In this document: one piece after another, positions 16,909 to 25,647 of the stretch
Numbering within the stretch: position 1 is the stretch's first letter
Layout: each line of letters opens with the position of its first letter
From: Bacteroidales bacterium
GTDB lineage: Bacteria; Bacteroidota; Bacteroidia; Bacteroidales; F082
DNA: 64,000 nucleotides
Assembly (NCBI GenBank): GCA_024400395.1
Contig: JAKSMW010000006.1
Location: 17,747-81,746, forward strand
Direction of reading: 5' to 3'
Program-made: the position numbers and the translations under genes
Notes under the pieces: generated by a model
Told to the model about the DNA's origin: nothing
The model's input: only the letters and a program-made list of their open reading frames with translations
The model's database searches: none

Positions 16909-16916
16909 CAAAGAAA
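16909..16916 (-). promoter_or_regulatory. Probable CXXX operon promoter -7 box
   Basis: TTTCTTTG on the minus strand, 31 bases before the regulator ATG; it differs from TAnnTTTG at one position (T for A). No better box is seen upstream of the seven-gene run. Confidence 0.4.
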
Positions 16917-17227
16917 ATACAATAAACACTACCAAACAAAAAACAATACTTCCAATAATTATACAAATTATGGAATATTTTTATACATAATATTTCAATT
17001 TTCCGAAACTCGTCCGTAAAATGTCATCATTCATTGTCAAATCTTTCCTGTTGGAAATGCGTGTCATTGCACATTTGAATATTACCATGATAAACATATT
17101 AAATAAAGGTGACGATACTTTCAGCAACATCAGCAATAACAAATACAAACCCGCGATTTTTTTCACGTCTCACAAAAAAATATGATTTCGCGCTGTTTTT
17201 TTAAATAACATCATTATGATTATCAGT
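16917..17227. other. AT-rich gene-free stretch
   Basis: Very AT-rich DNA between the CXXX operon and a gene remnant. A 61-codon minus-strand frame (16981-17166) exists but has no promoter, no recognisable domain and an odd composition; I do not call it. No hairpin terminator or repeat was found. Confidence 0.5.
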
Positions 17228-17345
17228 ATGGCAAACCATATTTATGACACGGTATTCAAATATCTGTGACGCTAAATATAGAAACAATTACCTCGAAGGC
17301 GACACCGAGATGGGACGTATAGTGCGGCGGTCTGCAGACTTCTGC
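17228..17345 (+). pseudogene. Possible remnant of a PD-(D/E)XK-like family gene
   Basis: ATG at 17228 opens MANHIYDTVFKYL and then hits TGA at 17267. From memory this resembles the start of a nuclease-like family repeated in Bacteroidota genomes. A second open stretch in another frame (RNNYLEGDTEMGRIVRR, 17280 on) could be a later scrap of the same or another gene. The identity is weak and rests on one short match. Confidence 0.3.
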
Positions 17346-18520
17346 TACTGCGTAACCGAGCGTGTGTGGTTTCTCCACAGATTCTTCCACAGATAATGTT
17401 CGCCGACGCCGTATTGTTCGAGCAAGTCGTTGATTTGTTTTACAACAGCGGTTTTGTCAACGGATGCATTGCTCTTTTTCCCGACAAGGAGGACGTTCTT
17501 CGGGGTGTTCTCAATCTCGATGAACTCCATGACATTCGTCTTGTAGCCGCAATATTCCATCACCAATGCACGGACGGCATCGGTAATCATGACAGCCTGA
17601 CGTTCAAGGAAGATGCCAAACCGCGTGATGGCGTCGGTTCTCCCCGACTTCTCCATCTCCTGCCGGATTTGCTTGTGACAACACGGGGCGCAGATTATCA
17701 GTTTCGCGTTGTTTCGCACACCTATTAATATAGCGTCGTCGGTAGCGGTATTGCAGGCGTGAAGAGCAATGAGCACATCGAGTTTCCCGGGCTTGTAATC
17801 TTCGATGGAATTTTCGACAAACCTGAAATCATTCAAGCCGCATTTTTCGATTATATCATTGATTTTCAATACTAAATCCTGACGGATTTCAACACCCTCC
17901 ATCACAATCTTTTTGTCGTATTTCGAGGTGAGATATTCATAAAGTGCGAAAGTGAGATAGCCTTTCCCGGCGCCCATGTCGGCGATGTGGATTTCGTCGT
18001 CGAACTTCACGTTTTTCATAACACCGTCAACGATTTCCACGTATTTGCAAATCTGCTTGAACTTATGTTGCATGTCGGCGAGGACCTTCCCTTCGCGTGT
18101 CGTCAATCCGAGCAGGAACCACCACGGCTTCGTCGGGTCAATCAGACGAGCCTTTTCATGGTCGTGGCTTAAGTTTTGTTCACGCTGCTCCTTCACCGAT
18201 TTGCAAACCAACGACGGTTTCCCTTTCTTACTGATTAACAACGTTATATCTTCGGAAATGGTAAAAAGCGACACATTTTGAAAAACTTCAGGGACGAGAT
18301 CTCTGACCTTTTCCAAAGTCTGCTGAATGTCATAGTTCTTGGTCTCGTCACGGCGTTCATAACGATACGTAAACTGATACATCTTGTTGTTTTTCAACAA
18401 TATAGGTTTTACATACACATTACGCAATTCGTTATTTTTATCAACAGGCTTCGACAATGTCATCTTCACCATCGAACCGTCTTGAAGCGACGCATTCAGT
18501 TTCTCAAAAAAATTTTCCAT
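17345..18520 (-). CDS. Class I SAM-dependent methyltransferase (methyltransferase-32-like)
   Basis: 391 residues from the ATG at 18520 (the longer frame starts with TTG). The N-terminal 150 residues are a separate domain of unknown role. The methyltransferase core has the SAM-binding motif HIADMGAGKGYLTFALYEYL, then ALHACNTATDDAI and CAPCCHKQIRQEM, the last with a double cysteine typical of this group. The substrate is not known; RNA or small-molecule methylation are both possible. Single gene, divergent from htpG. Confidence 0.8.
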   Translation of the reverse strand: MENFFEKLNASLQDGSMVKMTLSKPVDKNNELRNVYVKPILLKNNKMYQFTYRYERRDETKNYDIQQTLEKVRDLVPEVFQNVSLFTISEDITLLISKKGKPSLVCKSVKEQREQNLSHDHEKARLIDPTKPWWFLLGLTTREGKVLADMQHKFKQICKYVEIVDGVMKNVKFDDEIHIADMGAGKGYLTFALYEYLTSKYDKKIVMEGVEIRQDLVLKINDIIEKCGLNDFRFVENSIEDYKPGKLDVLIALHACNTATDDAILIGVRNNAKLIICAPCCHKQIRQEMEKSGRTDAITRFGIFLERQAVMITDAVRALVMEYCGYKTNVMEFIEIENTPKNVLLVGKKSNASVDKTAVVKQINDLLEQYGVGEHYLWKNLWRNHTRSVTQ

Positions 18521-18624
18521 TTCCAGAATTTTTACGCGCAAAAATACGACTTTTTGTTTTACAAAAAGACAAAATCGGCATCCATTTCACGACAATTTGT
18601 CAGTTGGAAAAAACATGATGTTTT

Positions 18625-18640
18625 TGGCACAATTTTTGAG
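18625..18640 (+). promoter_or_regulatory. Sigma54-like promoter upstream of htpG
   Basis: TGGCACAATTTTTGAG: the -24 half TGGCAC is perfect and the -12 half reads TTGA instead of TTGC, at the right spacing. It lies 53 bases before the htpG ATG. No TAnnTTTG box is seen between it and the gene. Confidence 0.45.
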
Positions 18641-18692
18641 TGGTGAAGAACAAATTTTCAAAAAAAGAAGTTAAATAATAAAAAAAAATATC

Positions 18693-20594
18693 ATGCAAAC
18701 AGGTTCAATTGGAGTAAAGACGGAGAACATTTTTCCTGTAATAAAAAAGTTCTTATATTCTGAAAATGAGATATTTCTGCGTGAGATAATCAGCAACGCA
18801 GTCGATGCCACAAGCAAGTTGAAGACCCTCGCCTCGGCCGGCGAATTCACCGGCGACCTCGGCGACCTGACGATTCACGTGGAGGTTGACAAGAAGAAAA
18901 AGACCATCACCGTGCGCGACAACGGCATCGGCATGACAGAGGAGGAAGTCGATAAATACATCAACCAGATCGCTTTCTCCGGCGCGACGGAGTTCGTGGA
19001 GAAATTCAAGACAAACAGCGAGGCGGAGTCGGCAAACATCATCGGTCACTTCGGCCTCGGCTTCTACTCGGCGTTCATGGTCTCGTCTAAAGTCTCGCTG
19101 ATAACCAAGTCATACAAGCAGGCCGCCGACGAGAAAGGCGTCATCTGGGAATGCGACGGCTCGCCGGAATATACGATGAATCCTATAATGAAAGGCAACC
19201 GCGGGACCGACGTAATCCTTTATGTTTCGGACGACTGCGCCGATTTCTTGGAAGAAAGCAAGATTCGCGAACTGCTGAATAAATACTGCAAATTCATGTC
19301 AACGCCAATTCAGTTCGGCACGAAGAAAGTGCAGGAGCCGATTGAAGGCGAGACCGACAAGGACGGCAAGCAGAAGACCAAGGAAGTGGAGAAGCCGTGG
19401 ATCATCAACGAGGTGGCGCCGCTCTGGAAGAAGTCGCCAAGCTCGATCGAAGACAAGGAATACGACGATTTCTATCACACTTTGTACCCGATGAACTTCA
19501 CCGAGCCGCTGTTCCACATCCACCTGAACGTCGATTATCCGTTCAACCTCACGGGAATCCTTTACTTCCCGAAAATCAGCAACAAATACGAGTTCCAGCG
19601 CAACAAGATACAGCTTTACTGCAACGAGGTCTTCGTCACCGATTCGGTTGAAGGCATCCTGCCCGACTTCCTGAGCCTGCTCCACGGCGTCATCGACTCG
19701 CCCGACATCCCGCTGAACGTCAGCCGCTCGTTCTTGCAGAACGACCAGAACGTGAAGAAGATTTCGGGTTATATCACCAAAAAAGTTGCCGAGAAACTTG
19801 AGGAACTCTTCAAGAAAGACCGCGAAGACTACGAGAAAAAATGGGACGACATCAAGATTTTCATCACCTACGGGATGATCACCGACCCGAAGTTCTTCGA
19901 GAGAGCCGAGAAGTTCATGCTTTTCAAAGACACCGACGGAAAGCATTACACCATCGAGGAATACAAGAAACTCATCGAGGAGACACAGAAGAACAAAGAC
20001 GGCAACGTCGTCTATCTGTACGCCACCAACCAGGACGAGCAATACACCAACATCGAGAACGCCAAGGCCCGCGGCTACAACGTCCTGATGCTCGACGGGA
20101 TGCTCGACTCGCACTTCATCAGCAACTTCGAGCAGAAATTCGAGCACACCTCCTTCGCACGCGTTGACTCCAACACCATCGACAAACTCATTGAGAAAGA
20201 AGAAGATAAAAAAGAATCGAAGCTCGACGACAAGCAGAAAGAAGACGTAAAGAAAGCCTTTGAAGACATCATCGACAAGACACACTTCAACGTCGAGTTC
20301 AGCACGATGGCCGACGACAGCGCACCTGTGGAGGTCATACAGAACGAGTGGATGCGCCGTTACAAGGAGATGAACCAGATGGGCGGAATGGCGATGTGGG
20401 GCGACATGCCCGACAACTACACGTTGATGCTCAACACCAACAACCCGGCAATCGCGACATTGCTCGAAAAGAACGAAGACGAACGTAAAGCCGCAATAAG
20501 CCAGCTTTACGACCTCGCAAGACTTTCAAAGAACTTATTGAAAGGCAAAGAGTTAAGTGAATTTATCAAGAGAAACTTTAATAGTATGAAGTAG
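18693..20594 (+). CDS. htpG: Chaperone protein HtpG (Hsp90)
   Basis: 633 residues, full length. The GHKL ATPase domain is plain: FLREIISNAVDA, DNGIGMTEEEVDKYI and IGHFGLGFYSAFMV. The middle domain has FPLNVDYPFNLTG-like substrate and gamma-phosphate segments (DIPLNVSRSFLQND), and the C-terminal dimerisation domain follows. It is an ATP-dependent cytosolic chaperone. The acidic-basic stretch at about 500-520 (KEEDKKESKLDDKQKE) is normal for the phylum. It sits alone, with a sigma54-like site upstream. Confidence 0.97.
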   Translation: MQTGSIGVKTENIFPVIKKFLYSENEIFLREIISNAVDATSKLKTLASAGEFTGDLGDLTIHVEVDKKKKTITVRDNGIGMTEEEVDKYINQIAFSGATEFVEKFKTNSEAESANIIGHFGLGFYSAFMVSSKVSLITKSYKQAADEKGVIWECDGSPEYTMNPIMKGNRGTDVILYVSDDCADFLEESKIRELLNKYCKFMSTPIQFGTKKVQEPIEGETDKDGKQKTKEVEKPWIINEVAPLWKKSPSSIEDKEYDDFYHTLYPMNFTEPLFHIHLNVDYPFNLTGILYFPKISNKYEFQRNKIQLYCNEVFVTDSVEGILPDFLSLLHGVIDSPDIPLNVSRSFLQNDQNVKKISGYITKKVAEKLEELFKKDREDYEKKWDDIKIFITYGMITDPKFFERAEKFMLFKDTDGKHYTIEEYKKLIEETQKNKDGNVVYLYATNQDEQYTNIENAKARGYNVLMLDGMLDSHFISNFEQKFEHTSFARVDSNTIDKLIEKEEDKKESKLDDKQKEDVKKAFEDIIDKTHFNVEFSTMADDSAPVEVIQNEWMRRYKEMNQMGGMAMWGDMPDNYTLMLNTNNPAIATLLEKNEDERKAAISQLYDLARLSKNLLKGKELSEFIKRNFNSMK

Positions 20595-20639
20595 GAATTT
20601 GAGGAGATTGAGGAGTTTAAAGGAATATTGGCAACTATA

Positions 20640-20700
20640 TCACCTCAAACTCCTTAAACACCTCAGACACCTAATTACCTAATCACCTAAAACACCTAAA
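20640..20700. repeat. CACCTAAAACACC micro-repeat spacer
   Basis: Six to seven imperfect copies of ACACCTAA between htpG and lemA, ending at the lemA ATG. Related blocks lie at 41045-41068 (before uvrA) and 48842-48888 (before the MFS gene), and the reverse form (AGGTGATTAGGT) at the end of the YhcC-like gene near 56500. Confidence 0.6.
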
Positions 20701-20703
20701 AAA

Positions 20704-21297
20704 ATGAACAAGAAAAAAATCATTTGGATTGTAGTAATCGTCGTTGCAGTATTGGCGATCTTCGGATGGTTCAAGAACGGTTACAACAGCATGGTCTCAA
20801 TGCAGGAAGGCGTTGAGTCACAATGGGCTCAGGTTGAAAATGTCTATCAGCGCAGAGCCGACCTCATTCCTAACCTCGTGGCCACGGTGAAAGGCTACGC
20901 CGAGCACGAGAGCAGCACTTTGACAGATGTCGTCAACGCACGCGCCAAAGCCACGGGCATCACTCTCGACCCGACGGACCTTGAGCCGGAAGACATAGCG
21001 AGGTTCCAGGCGGCGCAGGACGAGCTGTCAGGCGCGTTGTCACGCCTCCTTGTCAGCGTCGAGCAATACCCTGACCTCAAGGCGAACCAGAACTTCATGG
21101 AGCTTCAGTCGCAGCTTGAAGGGACGGAAAACAGAATCACCGTCGAGCGTCAGAAGTTCAACGACAAGGCGAAGGAGTACAACCAGCTTGTGAGGTCATT
21201 CCCGCGCAACATCATCGCGAACATGTTTGACTTTGAGAAAGTCGGGTATTTCAAAGCGTCGGCCGGCAGCGAGGTTGCACCAAAAGTGGAGTTCTGA
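20704..21297 (+). CDS. lemA: LemA family protein
   Basis: 197 residues. One N-terminal membrane anchor (residues 6-24) precedes the LemA helical domain: MVSMQEGVESQWAQVENVYQ, RRADLIPNLVATVKGYAEHE and VVNARAKA. LemA proteins are membrane-bound helical bundles of uncertain function, often next to TPM-domain proteins, as here. It overlaps the next start by one base, so the three genes form one operon (20704-22591). Confidence 0.93.
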   Translation: MNKKKIIWIVVIVVAVLAIFGWFKNGYNSMVSMQEGVESQWAQVENVYQRRADLIPNLVATVKGYAEHESSTLTDVVNARAKATGITLDPTDLEPEDIARFQAAQDELSGALSRLLVSVEQYPDLKANQNFMELQSQLEGTENRITVERQKFNDKAKEYNQLVRSFPRNIIANMFDFEKVGYFKASAGSEVAPKVEF

Positions 21298-21743
21298 TGA
21301 ACGCAAGGACATTTTTCAGCAAAGCGCAGCAACAACAAATCGTTGATGCAATCAAAACCGCCGAGCTGAACACTAACGGCGAAATCAGAGTGCATGTTGA
21401 GAACCATTGCAAAGGTGACATCATGGATCGCAGTGTAATGGTTTTCAACATGTTGAAAATGAACAAAACCGCCAACCGGAACGGTGTCTTGATTTATCTT
21501 GCCGTTGAAGACAAGAAATTCTCCATCATCGGCGACGACGGCATCAACAGGCTGGTTGAACATGACTTCTGGAACGATGTCAAAGACGAGATGTCAAAAC
21601 GTTTCCGTGAAGGCGATTTCACCGGCGGAGTAGTGAACGGCATCTTACGTGTCGGCGAGAAGCTAAAAGTTTTCTTCCCCTATCAAAGCGACGACGTGAA
21701 CGAGCTGCCGGATGACATTTCTTTCGGAAAGGAGGAGGCGTGA
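21297..21743 (+). CDS. TPM domain protein (soluble)
   Basis: 148 residues, a single TPM domain: TFFSKAQQQQIVDAIKTAEL, TNGEIRVHVENHC, NGVLIYLAVEDKKFSIIGDD and FREGDFTGGVVNGILRVGEKL. No signal peptide. TPM domains are found in phosphatase-like or membrane-quality-control proteins. It is the middle gene of the lemA operon, with 1-base overlap upstream and GTGA overlap or a repeat spacer downstream. Confidence 0.85.
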   Translation: MNARTFFSKAQQQQIVDAIKTAELNTNGEIRVHVENHCKGDIMDRSVMVFNMLKMNKTANRNGVLIYLAVEDKKFSIIGDDGINRLVEHDFWNDVKDEMSKRFREGDFTGGVVNGILRVGEKLKVFFPYQSDDVNELPDDISFGKEEA

Positions 21744-21746
21744 ACG

Positions 21747-21790
21747 AGTTAAAAGTGAAAAGTGGAAAGTTAAAAGGGCGCAAAGCGACG
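21747..21790 (+). repeat. AGTTAAAAGT element shared with murB
   Basis: A 44-base block of AGTTAAAAGTGAAAAGTGG-type sequence ending GGGCGCAAAGCGAC. It is closely similar to a block inside the murB coding region (26166-26208). It can be read in frame from a GTG at 21740, but a clean signal peptide begins only after it. Confidence 0.65.
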
Positions 21791-22591
21791 ATGGTTTTTC
21801 TTCGTGGGTTTGCCGCCGCGGTTTTATTTGCAATCTCGTTTTCTGTGTTTGCGCAGGACATTCCGGCGAGGCCGGTGCCGCCGAGGTTGGTCAACGATTT
21901 CGCCGACATATTGAGTGCCAAGCAGGAACAGATTCTTGAAAACAAACTCGTGCGTTTCAACGACACCACGTCAACGCAGATATGCATTGTCACCATTGAC
22001 GATTTAGGCGGCACCACCGTCGCCGATTTCGCATATCAGATCGGCGAGAAATGGGGTGTCGGACACAAGGAGAACAACGGCGCCGTCATCCTCATCAAAC
22101 CGAAAAAAGGCAACGAATCGGGCGGTGTCACCATACAGACCGGCTACGGACTTGAGCCTTTCGTGACCGACGCCGTTTCAAAACGCATCATCGAGCAGGT
22201 GATGATACCATCTTTCAAGGAAAACGATTATTACACAGCCATCGACAAGGCAACATCAGTCATAATGGGTTTGGTGTCGGGGCAATTCAAAGCGGAAGAC
22301 ATCGGAGACGACGACGACATTGAAGGCATCGTGGTTCTTTTATTCTCGATTTTCTTCATCGTCGTGCTTTTAAGCATTTTGGGCAAAGGCAACAACGGCG
22401 GAACGATGTCGGGCAAAGGCAATGACCACAACATCTGGAAAACGTTGTTCTGGCTTAGTATTTTGAGCGACAGCAACCGCAACAGTGGATGGGGCGGTTT
22501 CAGCGGCGGTTCCGGCGGTTATGGCGGCGGCGGTTTCGGCGGTTTCGGCGGCGGTCACTTCGGCGGCGGCGGCGCAAGCGGATCATGGTAA
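21791..22591 (+). CDS. TPM domain membrane protein (YgcG-like) with glycine-rich tail
   Basis: 266 residues from the ATG at 21791, where a normal signal peptide begins (MVFLRGFAAAVLFAISF, cut near FAQ). A GTG at 21740 overlapping the previous stop would add 17 residues encoded by a micro-repeat; it cannot be excluded. The TPM domain spans residues 30-160 (VNDFADILSAKQEQILENKL, GAVILIKPKK, VTIQTGYGLEPFVTD). A membrane segment (about 180-200) and a Gly/Ser/Phe-rich tail with many GGG steps follow, as in YgcG proteins. It probably works with LemA at the inner membrane. Confidence 0.85.
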   Translation: MVFLRGFAAAVLFAISFSVFAQDIPARPVPPRLVNDFADILSAKQEQILENKLVRFNDTTSTQICIVTIDDLGGTTVADFAYQIGEKWGVGHKENNGAVILIKPKKGNESGGVTIQTGYGLEPFVTDAVSKRIIEQVMIPSFKENDYYTAIDKATSVIMGLVSGQFKAEDIGDDDDIEGIVVLLFSIFFIVVLLSILGKGNNGGTMSGKGNDHNIWKTLFWLSILSDSNRNSGWGGFSGGSGGYGGGGFGGFGGGHFGGGGASGSW

Positions 22592-22598
22592 TATTTTT

Positions 22599-22665
22599 TC
22601 TCGCAGATTTTGCAGATTGCCGCAGATTTAGTATTTTTGCAAAAATTTCCGCGAAATCTGCGAGA
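22599..22665. repeat. 12-bp perfect inverted repeat around the ftsE promoter
   Basis: TCTCGCAGATTT (22599-22610) and its exact reverse complement (22654-22665) enclose the -7 box. Two further CGCAGATT copies lie between. A related single copy (TCTCGCAGATTTTGCG) occurs near 50575, after the MFS gene. Confidence 0.7.
22632..22639 (+). promoter_or_regulatory. ftsE promoter -7 box
   Basis: TATTTTTG, exact TAnnTTTG match, 40 bases before the ftsE ATG and inside the inverted repeat. It excludes the longer frame from 22610. Confidence 0.65.
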
Positions 22666-22678
22666 CAAAAAATATAAT

Positions 22679-23347
22679 ATGGACAGCGTCATTTCAATAA
22701 AAAACGGCTCGGTGTTTCAAAACGAAAACCGCGTCCTCAAAGACATAAACCTCGAAATCGAACGAGGCGAATTTGTGTATCTCATCGGGAAAAGCGGCTC
22801 CGGTAAGTCAACGCTGCTCAAGACTTTATACGCCGACCTCCCGGCAAGAGAAGGCAGCTTCCAAATCGCAGGCTTCAACTTAAATGAGATAAAAAAGAAA
22901 GAAATCCCATTCTTGAGAAGAAAAATCGGAATCGTTTTCCAAGACTTCCAACTCCTTTATGACAGAAATGTCGAACAAAACCTATCATTCGTGCTTAAAG
23001 CTACAGGCTGGGAAGACGAAAAATCCATATCAAGACGCATCGATGACGTGCTGCAACTAATTGGATTACAAGACAAAAAAAACAAAATGCCCTACCGTCT
23101 TTCTGGTGGCGAACAACAAGGAGTGGCAATAGCAAGAGCATTGCTCAACAATCCGGATGTCATTTTGGCAGACGAGCCGACAGGCAACCTCGACCCCGAC
23201 ACGTCAACAGACGTGATGAAACTTCTCATGAAAATCCGCGACCAAAAGACGACAATCCTGATGGCGACGCACAACTACAACCTCATCATAAAATATCCGT
23301 CAACAGTCATAAACTGCAACAACGGAACCGTGAAATCATCCAAGTAA
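22679..23347 (+). CDS. ftsE: Cell division ATP-binding protein FtsE
   Basis: 222 residues. A compact ABC ATPase: Walker A GKSGSGKST, Q-loop FQDFQLL, signature LSGGEQQ and Walker B VILADEPTGNLD, with the FtsE-typical order and length. It would couple with the membrane protein FtsX at the divisome; ftsX is not in this window. The usual Arg after the signature (QQR) is Gly here (QQGVAIARAL). The 3' end overlaps the converging glycosyltransferase gene by 12 bases. Other small ABC ATPases (LolD/MacB type) are less likely but similar. Confidence 0.8.
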   Translation: MDSVISIKNGSVFQNENRVLKDINLEIERGEFVYLIGKSGSGKSTLLKTLYADLPAREGSFQIAGFNLNEIKKKEIPFLRRKIGIVFQDFQLLYDRNVEQNLSFVLKATGWEDEKSISRRIDDVLQLIGLQDKKNKMPYRLSGGEQQGVAIARALLNNPDVILADEPTGNLDPDTSTDVMKLLMKIRDQKTTILMATHNYNLIIKYPSTVINCNNGTVKSSK

Positions 23348-24463
23348 TTCCATGATTTTGCCAACGGCATCGGACACATTATAAAAAACGTCCATGCCTC
23401 TCTTCCTGATCTCAACCTGTTTTTTGTCAAATGGCTTTGACATCAGGTTGCGTACGGCGGTTTTCAAAACGGACGGCGAGTCAGCGACAATACACAATTC
23501 ATTGATATTCAAGCCATCTATCATCTTTGAATTGACAAGACAAAAACGTCCGTTGAACAAGGCGTTGAGAAGCTTCAACTTCAAACCCGTGGCCTGTGCC
23601 GTCACAAGAATGTTGACATGAGCATTTTGAATCAAACTCTGCATGGCATCGTCATCAGGATTCGGAATCAACTCCACATTGGGGTTTTCGGAAGCCAAAT
23701 CCACAAGATGCTCCGGCGGATTCATGCCTGCGATTTTCAATTTCACATCAAGGTCATCGAAAACTTTTGTCAACAAAAACTCCGCCGCATTATAATTTTC
23801 CGCAACGTCAAGTTTCCCATGATAAAGCACGTAATCGCCTTGACCTTCAACGACATTGACCTTCTCAAAACCATTGAAAGCTGGTATCAGATGCACATTT
23901 TTGTAACGATGACTGAAATAGTCAAAATCGTTATTTGAGATTGCAAGAATACCGGTAGCCTTTTTCAAAACCGGCTCGAACTTTCTCAACTTCGCCGATT
24001 CCGTTACGAAAAACAACCTCTTGTAAATATTTTTCTCACTCCTCGCGAGATGTCGGTAATAATCATGTTCAACATTGTGCGCCCTTACGAAAATCCTCCT
24101 TCCTTCAAACGATTTGTCGAGCAGAACGCCGCACGTATGAAGCCCTTCAAGCAGAATCGGATAATTGTCTTTTTTCAGATTTTGATTCAATTCCATTGAT
24201 ATTCTTGAAGTTACGATATACGGAAGTCTTTGCAGCGACTTTTTGAATGACGTGTCGCGTTTATAATAATTGACCGAAAAACAGATTTTTTCCAAGACTT
24301 CAGAATTGCCGCGGCCATATTCAAAAGTATGAAGATGAACTTTCACGCCGCGTTCCGACAATGCTTTCAATTTGAAAAACACGTCGATCACGCCGCCGTA
24401 ATTGGCAGGATACGGCACATCGAAAGAAACGATATGTATATGATTATCAAGCATATCTCGCAT
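23336..24463 (-). CDS. Glycosyltransferase (GT4-like fold)
   Basis: 375 residues from the ATG at 24463 (24454 also possible; both overlap the upstream gene's stop). N-terminal VSFDVPYPANYGGVIDVFFKL is a typical sugar-nucleotide transferase start with a GG loop; the C-terminal half has YHGKLDVAENYNAAEFL and GLKLKLLNALFNGRFCLVNS. Donor and acceptor are unknown. It is co-transcribed with the next glycosyltransferase (17-base overlap), suggesting a role in surface glycan synthesis. Confidence 0.8.
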   Translation of the reverse strand: MRDMLDNHIHIVSFDVPYPANYGGVIDVFFKLKALSERGVKVHLHTFEYGRGNSEVLEKICFSVNYYKRDTSFKKSLQRLPYIVTSRISMELNQNLKKDNYPILLEGLHTCGVLLDKSFEGRRIFVRAHNVEHDYYRHLARSEKNIYKRLFFVTESAKLRKFEPVLKKATGILAISNNDFDYFSHRYKNVHLIPAFNGFEKVNVVEGQGDYVLYHGKLDVAENYNAAEFLLTKVFDDLDVKLKIAGMNPPEHLVDLASENPNVELIPNPDDDAMQSLIQNAHVNILVTAQATGLKLKLLNALFNGRFCLVNSKMIDGLNINELCIVADSPSVLKTAVRNLMSKPFDKKQVEIRKRGMDVFYNVSDAVGKIMELLG

Positions 24464-25568
24464 ATATATCAAGTAGAACTTTTTCCTCGTTCTCCCAACA
24501 CAGGTCTTTCGTCGCAACAGAGAGATTATTTTTCCACAACGTCAACGATTCTTTATCGTTTAACGCATCTCTAATTGTCTTCGCAATCGATTCCGGCTCG
24601 TGGTTTTCAATGAAAGTTCCGATGTTATAATTTTCTATAATTCTTTTAATTTCAACGAGTTGCGATGCCACAACAGGCACGCCGGCCTGTATGTAATCGA
24701 AAAGTTTGTTCGGCAGACTGAATCTGTAATTCAGATTCGTGTCCCTGTCCAAAGTGAATCCGAGTTCGGCGAGTTGCGTTATCGCCATCATTTTCTGGTA
24801 CGGCATTCGCGGGAAGAATTTCACGCGGTCTTCCCAATGATTTTGTACGACTTTCTCTTTCAAAATCGGAAGCACGTCTCCCCCACCGATTATAACCAAC
24901 TGACAATCATCAAGATAACGCATTGATTCAACCAATTCCTCCGAGCCGCGATGAATATTTATCCCTGAACCCTGAAGGACAAGAATGTGTTTTTTTTCAT
25001 CTAATCCGACTTCAGCATGCGTTGACGGCGACGGAAGCATTTTGCGCATCGGGATGTTTCTGATAACATGAACTTTCAGTCCGTATTTCTCATGAAACAT
25101 ATCAGCGATTGATTTACAGACAGTTATCATCTCCGGCAATTTCGGAACAACATATTCCTCAATCTTTCGCCAGACTTTTTGAACTTTGGGACGACTTACC
25201 AATTCCGGGACTTCCGTAAAATATTCATGACTGTCGTAAATGAGCTTTATACGCTTCAGCCTTGAGATCCAGAAATTAGGAAGCAATGTATCTAAATCAT
25301 TGGAAAGCAAACAATTAGCACGATGAAACATCAGAAAAAGAAACAACCTCGTATTGTATTCCGCATAAAACAACGGACCTTTTTCAAAAAGCAACTTCAT
25401 TCGATGCGATTTATACGGACGTTCATCCATCGGCGGTGATTTCCGTTGACGACGACCGACAAGAAGCACCTCAAAACCAGCTTTTTGTAATGTCAGGCAC
25501 GACTTGTTGACACGCTGGTCAGTTACTAAGTCATTGATTACCGATACTATAACGCGTTTCTTACCCAT
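24447..25568 (-). CDS. Glycosyltransferase family 4-like protein
   Basis: 373 residues. N-terminal VIVSVINDLVTDQRVNKSC (the NDLxxDQRV start common in Bacteroidota GT4 enzymes), then IYDSHEYFTEVPEL and, in the C-terminal nucleotide-sugar domain, LVLQGSGINIHRGSEELVE and NYRFSLPNKLFDYIQAGVPV, where the ExxP-like donor loop is expected. First gene of a two-gene operon divergent from murB. The exact glycan is not readable. Confidence 0.85.
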   Translation of the reverse strand: MGKKRVIVSVINDLVTDQRVNKSCLTLQKAGFEVLLVGRRQRKSPPMDERPYKSHRMKLLFEKGPLFYAEYNTRLFLFLMFHRANCLLSNDLDTLLPNFWISRLKRIKLIYDSHEYFTEVPELVSRPKVQKVWRKIEEYVVPKLPEMITVCKSIADMFHEKYGLKVHVIRNIPMRKMLPSPSTHAEVGLDEKKHILVLQGSGINIHRGSEELVESMRYLDDCQLVIIGGGDVLPILKEKVVQNHWEDRVKFFPRMPYQKMMAITQLAELGFTLDRDTNLNYRFSLPNKLFDYIQAGVPVVASQLVEIKRIIENYNIGTFIENHEPESIAKTIRDALNDKESLTLWKNNLSVATKDLCWENEEKVLLDIYARYA

Positions 25569-25624
25569 GATTTTTACAAACGATAAAAATAGAGATTTTA
25601 TTCTGTTGTTTCACAAAAAATATT

Positions 25625-25632
25625 TAATTTTG
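25625..25632 (+). promoter_or_regulatory. murB promoter -7 box
   Basis: TAATTTTG, exact TAnnTTTG match, 16 bases before the murB ATG, giving a very short leader. Confidence 0.55.
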
Positions 25633-25647
25633 GAAAATTTTTAGGAA

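Noticed and set aside
16981-17166. 61-codon minus-strand frame
   Set aside because: AT-rich, no -7 box, no known motif, and not linked to the operon; a chance frame is more likely.
19299-20285. 328-codon minus-strand frame inside htpG
   Set aside because: Valine/Leucine/Glutamate-rich shadow of the conserved Hsp90 coding strand; no promoter or domain.
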